From the NCBI RefSeq assembly GCF_000208385.1, contig NC_015436.1:124001-188000 (forward strand): a DNA stretch of 64,000 nt, given 5' to 3'. The stretch's first letter is position 1, and every line of letters starts with the position of its first letter. Under the pieces are notes generated by a model. It had not been told where the DNA came from. It saw only the letters and a list, made by a program, of their open reading frames with translations, and made no database searches. Source of the stretch: Parasphaerochaeta coccoides DSM 17374 (GTDB lineage: Bacteria; Spirochaetota; Spirochaetia; Sphaerochaetales; Sphaerochaetaceae). The translations under genes were made by a program, and so were the position numbers. Positions 17,203-25,905 of the stretch are shown here, piece after piece.

Positions 17203-18963
17203 TTATTCCAGTTCCGCGTGGATGATTTTTTCCTTCAGGTTCTTTTCCATGCTGTCTGCCAAGGCGATGATTTCTTTCTCAAGGTCGGCCAGGTCGAAGG
17301 TGTGTATTTCGTCCGGTTGTGAACGGAGCTTGACCTCGACCTTTCCTTCCTTAAGGGAACGGTTTCCCACGGTAATGCGTATGGGCATCCCCAGCAGGTC
17401 CGCATCAGCGAACTTGACACCCGCTGATTCCTTGCGGTCATCGTACAGAACCTCGATCCCAGCGTGCGTGAGCCTGCCATAGATAGTGTCTCCCACCTGT
17501 TCATCCTTCACCAGACTCACCAGATGCACCTGATAAGGAGCAACTGTGACAGGTAACGCAAGGCCGCTGTCGTCATGGTATTCTTCCGCCAGACAAGCCA
17601 GCATCCTGCCCACCCCGATGCCGTAGGAGCCCATGATCACAGGCTTGCGCACGCCGTCTTCATCTTGGTAAAGGCAGCCCATGGCTTCGCTATAACGGGT
17701 TCCCAGCTGGAAGATGTTCCCAACCTCGACTCCCTTGGATACGCAAAGCGGCTCTCCGCAAACAGGGCAGCCATGACCTGCTGCGGCGGAAGCGATGTCC
17801 GCGACAGTTCCGGAATAATCAACGCCATGGTTCGTGTCCACGTAATGGCAGCCGGGTTTGTTCGCCCCTGCCACAAGGTTGTTGGAGCAGGATACGCTGT
17901 CATCGACGATGACCATGACATCCTCCCTCGCCCCAATGGGGGAACCGAATCCCGGCTCCATGCCGGCGGCCTTGATTTCATCAGCATGGGCAGGACGGAG
18001 GGAATTGGCCTTGGCGGCGTTCTGGAGCTTGTTTTCCTCAATGTCCAGGTCTCCGCGTACAATACCGACAATGAGTCGTTGGCTTTCAGTACCGGTGGCG
18101 GTATCTACGAAAGTCCCCATCATGAACAGCGCCTTGGCAGTACGTGCCGGTTCTATTTTCAAATATGCACAGAGTTCTTCAATGGTCCTGGCTTCAGGAG
18201 TCTCCACTTCCTTGCGGGGACGCGGGGCTTCGGGGAAGAAAGTTTTCTTGAATGTCGCTACCTGGCGATTCGCAGTATAGCCGCATCCGGGACAGGTGAT
18301 GATGGTATCTTCCCCGACCGGAGACAGGTACATGTATTCATGGGCTATCTTTCCGCCCATCATGCCGCTGTCTGACCCGACGACGGTCACAGGAAGCCCT
18401 GCGTGCCCGAAGATGCGGAAATAGGCGCTGTAATGAGCGCGGTATTGCTTTTCCATACCTGCTTGGTCACGGTCAAAGCTGTAGCTGTCCTTCATGGTGA
18501 ACTCACGTACCCTGATGAGTCCGGCGCGGGGACGGGGATCATCACGCCATTTGGTCTGGAGCTGGTAGACAAGCTGGGGCAACCGCTTATAGCTGTCTAT
18601 CTCGCCTTTCGCAACATCAGTGACAGCTTCTTCGTGGGTCATCGCCAGCACCATGTCCCGTCCTACACGATCCTGGAATCGGCTCATTTCTTTGTCGATG
18701 CTGTAATAGCGCCCTGTGCTTTTCCAGATGTCCGCGGGGTTGACCACTGGCATGAGGATTTCTTGGCCGCCGATGGCATCCATTTCCTGGCGGATGATGG
18801 ATTCAATCTTCTTTACTGAACGGTAGCCGAGGGGGAGCATGGTGAAGATGCCTGCGCCAAGTTGCCGGATGAAACCAGCACGCAACAGGAGCTCATACCC
18901 CTTGGCATCGGCTCCGGAGGGAGCTTCGCGTAACGTCTTGGAAAAAAGAGCTGACATTCTCAT
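17203..18963 (-). CDS. proS: Prolyl-tRNA synthetase (bacterial type with editing domain)
   Basis: 586 aa. Class II catalytic core in two parts: the N-terminal MPLGYRSVKKIESIIRQEM and THEEAVTD region, then a 200-residue insertion of YbaK-like editing type (residues about 240-380, ending in a CPVCGEPL pair of cysteines), then GNIFQLGTRYSEAMGC, motif 3 GSYGIGVGRMLA and a C-terminal anticodon-binding domain (VAPYQVHLVSL). Charges tRNA-Pro and clears misacylated alanine. An ATG two codons downstream (18957) is an alternative start. Confidence 0.97.
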   Translation of the reverse strand: MRMSALFSKTLREAPSGADAKGYELLLRAGFIRQLGAGIFTMLPLGYRSVKKIESIIRQEMDAIGGQEILMPVVNPADIWKSTGRYYSIDKEMSRFQDRVGRDMVLAMTHEEAVTDVAKGEIDSYKRLPQLVYQLQTKWRDDPRPRAGLIRVREFTMKDSYSFDRDQAGMEKQYRAHYSAYFRIFGHAGLPVTVVGSDSGMMGGKIAHEYMYLSPVGEDTIITCPGCGYTANRQVATFKKTFFPEAPRPRKEVETPEARTIEELCAYLKIEPARTAKALFMMGTFVDTATGTESQRLIVGIVRGDLDIEENKLQNAAKANSLRPAHADEIKAAGMEPGFGSPIGAREDVMVIVDDSVSCSNNLVAGANKPGCHYVDTNHGVDYSGTVADIASAAAGHGCPVCGEPLCVSKGVEVGNIFQLGTRYSEAMGCLYQDEDGVRKPVIMGSYGIGVGRMLACLAEEYHDDSGLALPVTVAPYQVHLVSLVKDEQVGDTIYGRLTHAGIEVLYDDRKESAGVKFADADLLGMPIRITVGNRSLKEGKVEVKLRSQPDEIHTFDLADLEKEIIALADSMEKNLKEKIIHAELE

Positions 18964-19141
18964 GACGACTGTATCCTTTCCCCGTTCACCATGAAGTGTA
19001 TTCGGGGTTCCTGGAAAGATTGATGTGTGCCGCTCATTGTATCAGAACCTCTGTCATGTCTCAAGGCGTCACCTGTTGAATTACATGAGCAAAAGCCGTA
19101 TCTTTGAGGGGAAGGGAACAGAGCGTTCCCAGGAGGAAAGG

Positions 19142-19789
19142 ATGGACTACCAGAGGCAGCGAGCCGATGTCGCGGCTTGCATGACCCGGCTGTATGAGAA
19201 GGGACTTACCACGACAAGCGGGGGAAACATCAGCCTGCGTCTGGACGCAGATCATTTCTGCATCACATCTTCCGGCAAGGACAAGGCGTCCCTGACATCA
19301 GATGATATCGCTGTCGTTGATTTTTCAGGGAAGAACCTTACTCCACACCTGACCATGAGCATTGAGAACGGCATTCACCGGCTTGTGCTTCGCGCCCGCC
19401 CGGACATGAATGCAATAGTCCATGCGCATTCCCTCTATGCATCCGCTTTCAGCGCCATCAGGCCGAGGGAAGGGGAGACATGTCCTGTTGATACCGCATT
19501 AATCGCGGAATCGTGGTTTTTGCTTGGAAACGCAGGATATGTGCCGTATCATAAGCAAGGTTCAGAAGCTCTGGCGGAAGCGGTGGCAGAGGCGTCGCGG
19601 ACTCATGACGTGATGCTTATGGAGAACCACGGGGTGGTGGCTGTCGGACGGACGTTGATTGAAGCCTTTGACAGGATTGAAGTCTTCGAGAATGCCGCGC
19701 GGATGACCTATATCACACGGACGCTTGCTGCGACAGGAATGCCTTGGCATTCCATATCAGAAGAAGATCGTAAGGAGTTGAGGCCATAA
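19142..19789 (+). CDS. Class II aldolase/adducin family protein (fuculose/ribulose phosphate aldolase type)
   Basis: 215 aa from ATG 19142, behind AGGAGG. Motifs: TTTSGGNIS near residue 22, ITSSGKDK, zinc ligands HAHSLYAS near residue 97 and ENHGVVAVG near 160. These are the phosphate-binding and Zn-binding residues of L-fuculose-1-phosphate and L-ribulose-5-phosphate-type enzymes. It heads a likely operon with a split transketolase, suggesting entry of a pentose or deoxysugar into the pentose phosphate pool. Exact sugar unknown. Confidence 0.88.
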   Translation: MDYQRQRADVAACMTRLYEKGLTTTSGGNISLRLDADHFCITSSGKDKASLTSDDIAVVDFSGKNLTPHLTMSIENGIHRLVLRARPDMNAIVHAHSLYASAFSAIRPREGETCPVDTALIAESWFLLGNAGYVPYHKQGSEALAEAVAEASRTHDVMLMENHGVVAVGRTLIEAFDRIEVFENAARMTYITRTLAATGMPWHSISEEDRKELRP

Positions 19790-19876
19790 GAAACGGGAGC
19801 GCGTTCCGTTTCTTGTCCTCGGATTCCGATCTCGTAACGAAGATTGCGGTACCGGGTGCCGCGAAAAGGAGAACAC

Positions 19877-20734
19877 ATGACGAGGCTTGATGATGCTGCC
19901 GTCAAGGCTTTGACGGACAAGGCCCTTGAGTTGCGCGAAATGACTATTCGCGAGATAGCGGCCTTGGGCAATGGTCATATAGGCGGGAGCATGTCCATTA
20001 TGGAGCTGCTTACCTACCTGTATTACCATGAGATGAATAACCTGGATTCAAAGAATCCCAATCGTTGGGACAGGGATCGCCTGGTCTGTTCCAAGGGTCA
20101 TGCCGGTCCGGCAGTGTATGCTGTGCTGGCCAGCAAGGGATATTTCCCCGTGGAATGGCTTGAGACGCTCAACAAAGGTGGTACGAACCTGCCCAGTCAC
20201 TGTGACATGAACAAGACTCCAGGAATTGACTTCACCACAGGTTCCCTCGGACAAGGCGCCAGTGCTGCGGTCGGCATAGCCTTGGGGCAGAAGATACAGC
20301 AGCTTGACGGTTCCTACACCTATCTGATTGTCGGTGATGGCGAAAGCCAGGAAGGCCAGGTATGGGAGGCCGCCGAGACTGCCGCCCAATGGAAGCTGGG
20401 CAATCTCATTGCTTTCACTGATTTCAACCGCCAACAGCTTGACGGCTATTGCGAGGACATTGTATCGATGAATAACATCGACACCCGCTGGCTTGGCTTC
20501 AATTGGCATGTGCAGAGGATTAACGGGCATGACTTCCAGCAGATTGCTCAGGCCATCGCGAAAGCGAAGGAAGTCACCGACCGTCCCAGTATGATTATCA
20601 TGGATACCATCAAGAGTCAGGGGTATGCTCCCGGCGTGGGAATCCAGAGCAACCATAGCATGACGGTGAGCAAGGAAGACGCTGAAAAAGCGATAAAACT
20701 GCTGAAAGCAGGGTACAAGGGGGCACAGGCATGA
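19877..20734 (+). CDS. Transketolase, N-terminal subunit
   Basis: 285 aa from ATG 19877 with AAAGGAGA upstream. It covers the thiamine-pyrophosphate-binding half only: GNGHIGGSMSIMELL, SKGHAGPAVYAVLA, TGSLGQGASAAVGIALG, and VGDGESQEGQVWEAA, which is the GDG...N cofactor motif. The pyrimidine-binding half is in the next gene, which overlaps by 4 bases. Split transketolases like this are common in spirochaetes, clostridia and archaea. Confidence 0.93.
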   Translation: MTRLDDAAVKALTDKALELREMTIREIAALGNGHIGGSMSIMELLTYLYYHEMNNLDSKNPNRWDRDRLVCSKGHAGPAVYAVLASKGYFPVEWLETLNKGGTNLPSHCDMNKTPGIDFTTGSLGQGASAAVGIALGQKIQQLDGSYTYLIVGDGESQEGQVWEAAETAAQWKLGNLIAFTDFNRQQLDGYCEDIVSMNNIDTRWLGFNWHVQRINGHDFQQIAQAIAKAKEVTDRPSMIIMDTIKSQGYAPGVGIQSNHSMTVSKEDAEKAIKLLKAGYKGAQA

Positions 20735-21678
20735 CAGATGTACGCGCTATTCCGAACATGAGGGATGTCATCATGGCTGCCATCATCGATTTGGCACGCA
20801 AGCATCCCGATGTAGTGATGCTTGACGCTGACCTTGCGAGCTGCCTGAATTCTTCATCATTCGGGAAAGAGTTCAGCACGCGTTTCTTCAACTGTGGTAT
20901 CGCCGAAGCCAACATGGTGGGCGTTGCTGCGGGCTTGGCCTCCACAGGTCTTGTTCCTTTTGCGCATACCTTCGGCTGTTTTGCCAGCCGCCGTGCTTAT
21001 GACCAATGGTTCCTGTCCGTCGGCTATGCCCGGCAGACAGTCCATCTCATAGGAACCGACCCCGGCATCACTGCCCAGTTGAACGGCGGTACTCACATGC
21101 CGTTCGAGGACATCGCCCTGATGAGGCAGGTTCCTGGTATCAGCGTCATCGAGCCTGCGGATGCGTTCAGCGGGTATGCGTTGACCCTCAAGGCTTATGA
21201 ATCCGGCAGGAGTTCCTATACCCGCATCCGGCGCAAGGGGGTCATCCATATTTATGACGAGAACACCAAGTTCGAGTTGGGCAAGGCCATCGAGCTGAAG
21301 GACGGCAAGGATGTCGCCATCATCGCGACCGGCGACATCATGGTGCCTGGCGCACTTGAAGCTGCCAAGATTCTGTCCTCCAAGGGTATAAAGGCGACTG
21401 TCGTTGACCTGCATACCGTCAAGCCGTTGGATACTATTCTTATTGAGAAGGTCGCTTCCCGTACTGGCAAGGTGCTGGTCTGTGAGAACGGACGCTATGC
21501 AGGTGGTGTTGGCGAAGCTGTCGCGGCTCATCTTGCGCGGACAGTTCCCGTCAAGATGGATTTTCTCAATGTCGGTGAACGTTATGGCGAGGTAGGCAAG
21601 CTGGATTATCTGGCCGAGACATTCGGCTTCACTCCTGCCCGCATAGCGGAACTGGCGGAGAAGCTGGCTAAGGCGTAA
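20731..21678 (+). CDS. Transketolase, C-terminal subunit
   Basis: 315 aa. ATGA overlap with the N-terminal subunit gene shows translational coupling. Contains the pyrimidine-binding domain with the FNCGIAEANMVGVAAGLA glutamate motif near residue 52 and the C-terminal transketolase domain (IIATGDIMVPGALEAAKIL). Together with the previous gene it forms a complete transketolase moving two-carbon units between sugar phosphates. Confidence 0.93.
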   Translation: MTDVRAIPNMRDVIMAAIIDLARKHPDVVMLDADLASCLNSSSFGKEFSTRFFNCGIAEANMVGVAAGLASTGLVPFAHTFGCFASRRAYDQWFLSVGYARQTVHLIGTDPGITAQLNGGTHMPFEDIALMRQVPGISVIEPADAFSGYALTLKAYESGRSSYTRIRRKGVIHIYDENTKFELGKAIELKDGKDVAIIATGDIMVPGALEAAKILSSKGIKATVVDLHTVKPLDTILIEKVASRTGKVLVCENGRYAGGVGEAVAAHLARTVPVKMDFLNVGERYGEVGKLDYLAETFGFTPARIAELAEKLAKA

Positions 21679-21765
21679 GGTTCATGGCTGAGGCCGGAAA
21701 AGTATCTGCTGGATAAGTATCTGGCACAGACAGTATAAGCGTGTTTCAGACATGCTTCAGACAGG

Positions 21766-21793
21766 CGGACGTCCACAAGGGCGTCCGTTCTTT
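21766..21793 (+). terminator. Terminator after the transketolase operon
   Basis: CGGACG and CGTCCG form a 6-bp stem around a 10-base loop, followed by TTCTTTA. It ends against the 3' end of the convergent Fic remnant. Confidence 0.6.
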
Positions 21794-22297
21794 ATGCCTT
21801 GATTTCGCGGATATCCCTTTCTCTTTCAGGCTCTGGAATTCTCAACATCCTCATATAGTCCCTATGCGTCATCAGAGTCATTTCCGCAATGAATTCAGTG
21901 AACGGAAGATGATTACCATCACCATGTGCAATATCCAGATCTCTGCCATATTCATGTTTCCGGATTTGCGGGACTGCCATGGGCAGATACTTATGTTGCA
22001 TGAGAACCGTGTTGGTCAAAAGACGGGACACCCTGCCATTACCGTCACAAAATGGATGAATGCCGACAAACCTGATATGTACCTCTGCTGCCAGAACGAC
22101 CGGATGCAACTTGTCTTTTTTCCCGCAGGAGGAGCAGTGCGCCAGGCGGCTGTTCGCGGAAACGGTTCCTCCGCACCAAGGACAGAGGCCTATCTGTACG
22201 ACAGATGATTCATCATGCAGAGGAATATCCCCTTCATCAATTTCCTCTTTGTTTCGGTTTTTATATCGTACCGGATATCGTCCAAAATATCACTCAT
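21792..22297 (-). pseudogene. Broken gene: zinc-ribbon peptide joined to the C-terminal half of a Fic domain
   Basis: An ATG at 22297 starts MSDILDDIRYDIK. One base seems to be missing in an A run near 22257-22262; in the next frame the sequence continues EEIDEGDIPLHDES, then a four-cysteine zinc ribbon (CPWCGG ... CSSCGK), then runs without a stop into the Fic motif HPFCDGNGR and the following Fic helices. The N-terminal half of the Fic fold is missing, so this is a deletion fusion rather than an active AMP transferase. A TTG at 22109 could give a 105-aa Fic fragment. Confidence 0.6.
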
Positions 22298-22434
22298 TCT
22301 CACAATAAAATGAACGATAAAATGCCCCTGGGAGTGACGAGTGACCCAGGTCAAATACTTTTTCAAGGATGCTGATAAAACACCATATTTTTCATAAGTT
22401 CTTCCAGCATGTTGGAAAAACTTTCAGTTTTCTT

Positions 22435-23073
22435 TCAGCTTTTCTTCCTTTTTCTGCGTACCGGCATCCCCAGGCTTAACTGCCCGCTGTCGTCATTCTT
22501 ACGGATTTCCCGCTGCTTGAAAAGCGAGCAGGTTCCATCTTCCATCTGGTAATGGTAGTAATCAATCCGTCCAGAATCGACACGATAGATGAGCAGATAG
22601 GGTTTCTGCGGAGAAAACAAGGAGATGGCCAAGGCAAGGGAACAGCCATCGTTTTCCTGCAATTCATGGAGGGCAAGCTGTTCGTCCTCCGTAAGGTAAC
22701 GGTCGCGGATGACCACAGACATGACCTTTTTGTCAGTGTCCTGAGACCCATTGCCTCCCCGATCATGGAGCAGGACATCCGCAGTGAAGGTTTTCCTGGA
22801 AAGGGACATGGCAACAGGTACGGCGACATCAAAATAGAGATTTCCCGGTAACTTAAGCAACTGGGAGTCCGGAAGCGTGTTTTCAGCCAGTGGTGACGAT
22901 GATAGGGATGACGATAGCCCTTGGTGCAGATAGCTGGCAAGACGATGACCGAAAGCAGCACGTCCCCACGTGAGCGCCAAGATGCCTCCGTCTTCTCCCG
23001 CCACTTTTCCCAAAGCATCAAGGAAGACTGTGAACAGACGTATCCTGCTATACCTTTCGTTTTCCATCTGCAT
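22435..23073 (-). CDS. Conserved-looking hypothetical protein, 212 aa
   Basis: Not recognised. 212 aa, no signal peptide or membrane segment, charged C-terminus ending RRKRKK. Hydrophobic beta-like stretches alternate with acidic loops (ILALTWGRAAFG, LPGNLYFDVAVPVAM, KPYLLIYRVDSGRIDYYHY). A GGGGAG site lies upstream. It may start at the first or third codon (both ATG). It stands between the Fic remnant and the OsmC-like gene on the same strand. Confidence 0.65.
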   Translation of the reverse strand: MQMENERYSRIRLFTVFLDALGKVAGEDGGILALTWGRAAFGHRLASYLHQGLSSSLSSSPLAENTLPDSQLLKLPGNLYFDVAVPVAMSLSRKTFTADVLLHDRGGNGSQDTDKKVMSVVIRDRYLTEDEQLALHELQENDGCSLALAISLFSPQKPYLLIYRVDSGRIDYYHYQMEDGTCSLFKQREIRKNDDSGQLSLGMPVRRKRKKS

Positions 23074-23161
23074 CCTTGCTCCCCTTATCTCCTTGGTGGA
23101 TATTTTCTGTCAGGTGTTGCTCTGGCGGTTCTTTCCCTGTCAGTTATTCCACGTCGTTTTC

Positions 23162-23198
23162 GCTATTGAGCGAATTCCAGCTATTGAGCGAAATTCAG
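23162..23198. repeat. 18-bp tandem duplication at the 3' end of the OsmC-like gene
   Basis: GCTATTGAGCGAATTCCAG is followed at once by GCTATTGAGCGAAATTCAG. The second copy holds the stop and last five codons of the OsmC-like gene, so the duplication arose at its end and left the protein intact. Confidence 0.8.
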
Positions 23199-23567
23199 GC
23201 TCCAGTGCATCTCGGCTACCTTGCCGATCGTCTGGAAGACGGAACAATAGCGGGTCGATGTCTCGAAGCATTTCGTCACGGTGGCATGGTCGGAAGACGT
23301 TCTGATGACAGCATCCACATGGACTTCCTTCAATGTTTGGAGCGTTTCGTCCCGTTTCTCGCTGTTCACTTCGAACCGCAAGTCATCCCACTCAAGTCTG
23401 AATTTTTCCGCAAGAGACTTGAAGGTATAGTAAAGACACCCACTCAACGCTCCCAGCAGATAATCATAAGGACCCGTCCCCTCGAACTCATATTTCTTGC
23501 CGTCGCCGGACGTAAATTCCTTATGTTCTGGCGTAAAATGCGCCTGTACATGATTCTTGGTTCCCAT
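23181..23567 (-). CDS. OsmC-like protein
   Basis: 128 aa with AAAGGAG upstream. OsmC/YhfA fold features: GPYDYLLGALSGCLYYTFKSLAEK with the conserved cysteine near residue 44, and a second cysteine in TRYCSVFQTI near residue 110. Classical members reduce organic hydroperoxides with the cysteine pair. The spacing and sequence are closer to the YhfA-like subgroup, so a peroxidase role is likely but not certain. Confidence 0.82.
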   Translation of the reverse strand: MGTKNHVQAHFTPEHKEFTSGDGKKYEFEGTGPYDYLLGALSGCLYYTFKSLAEKFRLEWDDLRFEVNSEKRDETLQTLKEVHVDAVIRTSSDHATVTKCFETSTRYCSVFQTIGKVAEMHWSLNFAQ

Positions 23568-23601
23568 ATGAAGCTCCTTTGGCCTGACAGTACTTGATGG
23601 G

Positions 23602-25395
23602 TCAGACCGTGGCTTGTTTCTTTATGATTAAATGTAACTCATCCAGTTGCTTTCCGTCCACTTCAGAAGGGCTGTCGTCCATAGGTGATATGGCCGCCGT
23701 ATTCTTTGGGAAAGCGATGACCTCCTTGATGGATGTTTGTTCCGCCATGATCATGACCATACGATCGATGCCTGGAGCGATGCCTCCATGAGGAGGCGCA
23801 CCATAACGGAAAGCATCGAGCAAGAAACCGAATCGTTTTTCCGCTTCCTCGTCGGAGAAATTACAGATGCGGAAGATGCGCTTCTGTAGCTCGACATCAT
23901 GGATACGGATTGAACCGCTGGCAACCTCATAGCCGTTGAGGACAAGGTCGTACAAATCTCCCTTCACACTACCCGGATCAGACTCCAGGGTGGAGATATA
24001 TTCCGTCTGGGGCATGCTGAACATATGATGGGCAGCTTCCCAGTGTTCGGTTTCCTCATTGAACTCAAAGAGGGGGAAATCGATAATCCAGCAGAACTCG
24101 AAGCCGGGACGTATCAAACCAAGATCCTTGCCGAGCTTGGAGCGGATGGCTCCCATCGACGTGCAGGCTTTCTTCCACTGGGGATGAGCTATGAACAGGA
24201 GCAGGTCACCCGGTTTGGCTTCAAGGGATGCGGAAAGTTCGTCCTCAAGGCCAGCGAAGAACTTGCTCACCCCACCGGTGAATGTCCCGTCATCCCCAAC
24301 TTTAATCCAGCCAAGGTTGCGGGCGCCGTAGACTGCGGCAGCTTCCGCCAATCCGTCAATGAACTTGCGGGAGAATGATACCCCTTCCTGCGCAGGGACA
24401 CGGAGAGCTTTTACGACACCTCCGGCAGCCAAGGCTCCTGTGAAAGCGTCAAAGTTTGTTTTCGTAGCCAGAAGTCCGATATCGACGATTGGAAGGTCAA
24501 AACGTAAATCCGGCTTGTCGTTGCCATACGTGTTCATGGAATCATGATAGGTGAGACGTCTGAACTTGACAGGCAAACGATAGTTCATAACCTTGTCAAA
24601 GACATATCCAAAGAGCTTTTCAATAAGTTCCAGGACATCATCTCGTGTGACAAAGCTCATTTCCATGTCAAGCTGGGTGAACTCAAGCTGACGGTCGCCG
24701 CGGGCATCCTCATCCCGGTAGCAGCGTGCTATCTGGAAATACCTGTCAAAGCCACTTACCATGAGTATCTGCTTGAGAAGCTGGGGGCTTTGCGGCAAGG
24801 CGTAGAACTTGCCGGGATAGAGCCGGCTGGGAACCAGGAAGTCACGGGCTCCTTCCGGCGTGGATTTGATTAAAGTAGGCGTCTCGATTTCATAGAAATT
24901 TGTGGTATAGAGATATTGGCGGATTGCCTTGACGAACTCATGTCTGAGGCGGATGCGTTTCTGCATGCCTCCGCTGCGCAGGTCAAGATAGCGGTAGGTC
25001 AGGCGGGTGTCTTCCTTGGCATCGGTTTCCTCATCAATCATGAAGGGGAGCGCGGGACATGTAGAAAGGATGTCGATGCGGATAGCCTTGACCTCGACTT
25101 CGCCGGTATGCATGTCCTTGTTCACCATGGAATCAGGACGCAGGCGGACGATACCTTCGACAGCTACGCAGAATTCCATCCGCAGGGAAGCTGCCGTCGC
25201 GCTGAGTTCAGGGGATGCGTCATCATCCACGACGACCTGCGTTATGCCATAGCGGTCGCGGAGATTGATGAAATGAAGCGCTCCATGATTACGGTCACGG
25301 TGAACCCAGCCGTTCAATACGACTTTCCTGCCATTGTCGGCGGCAGTCAGCTGACCGCATGTCACGGTACGTTTGTTGAAAAATTCCTCTGCCAT
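23602..25395 (-). CDS. aspS: Aspartyl-tRNA synthetase (bacterial type)
   Basis: 597 aa from the ATG at 25395 (AAGGGGAAC upstream); an upstream in-frame ATG at 25458 has no ribosome site. N-terminal OB anticodon domain (VVLNGWVHRDRNHGALHFINLRDR), class II motif 2 (FQIARCYRDEDARGDRQLEFTQLDME), the bacterial GAD insertion at about residues 290-420, and motif 3 GGIAPGIDRMVM near residue 555. Charges tRNA-Asp, possibly also tRNA-Asn if no AsnRS exists. It bounds the accessory island on the left. Confidence 0.97.
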   Translation of the reverse strand: MAEEFFNKRTVTCGQLTAADNGRKVVLNGWVHRDRNHGALHFINLRDRYGITQVVVDDDASPELSATAASLRMEFCVAVEGIVRLRPDSMVNKDMHTGEVEVKAIRIDILSTCPALPFMIDEETDAKEDTRLTYRYLDLRSGGMQKRIRLRHEFVKAIRQYLYTTNFYEIETPTLIKSTPEGARDFLVPSRLYPGKFYALPQSPQLLKQILMVSGFDRYFQIARCYRDEDARGDRQLEFTQLDMEMSFVTRDDVLELIEKLFGYVFDKVMNYRLPVKFRRLTYHDSMNTYGNDKPDLRFDLPIVDIGLLATKTNFDAFTGALAAGGVVKALRVPAQEGVSFSRKFIDGLAEAAAVYGARNLGWIKVGDDGTFTGGVSKFFAGLEDELSASLEAKPGDLLLFIAHPQWKKACTSMGAIRSKLGKDLGLIRPGFEFCWIIDFPLFEFNEETEHWEAAHHMFSMPQTEYISTLESDPGSVKGDLYDLVLNGYEVASGSIRIHDVELQKRIFRICNFSDEEAEKRFGFLLDAFRYGAPPHGGIAPGIDRMVMIMAEQTSIKEVIAFPKNTAAISPMDDSPSEVDGKQLDELHLIIKKQATV

Positions 25396-25578
25396 AAACG
25401 GGTTCCCCTTGAGGGCCTCCTTATCAAAAACTGGAACAAAAGTCACTCCATTGTACATGTTCTTGGATGTCCGCGCAATGTGGACGATACGGGTAACGCT
25501 CCCCCCGTTACAAACAGAAAACAGGGATGCACAGGAGCTGTGTCACCCTCATGGGGATTTCCGCTCCAGCCGGGGGAA

Positions 25579-25905
25579 AAATGTACGTTTACTAAACAGA
25601 ATAGAATCATCCTCTATCAAGACGAAAACGGCAGCACCAAGGTCTCGGTACGTTTTTCTGATGAAGATTTGTGGCTGACGGAGATACAGATTGCCGAGAT
25701 TTATGACACCTCACGTCAAAACATCAATCGGCACATCGCGAACATATACAAAGACGGAGAATTGACCGAAAATTCAACGCGCAAGAAATATTTGCGAGTT
25801 CAAACCGAAGGAAAGAGGGACGTCGAGAGGAATGGTGAACACTATGACCAGTCCATCCATCAGTTTCGTGGCACCGCCATCGAGAATTGCAACACATATG
25901 TAATC
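25579..25905 (+). pseudogene. RhuM-family fragment fused to surface-protein sequence
   Basis: From NRIILYQDENGSTKVSVRF through LWLTEIQIAEIYDTSRQNINRHI to VQTEGKRDVERNGEHYD this is the N-terminal third of a RhuM-like protein (KilA-N/HTH type, found near type I restriction genes). The usual ATG is lost and the match ends abruptly near residue 95. The frame then runs into an Ig-like segment, so two unrelated genes were joined by deletion. Confidence 0.7.
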
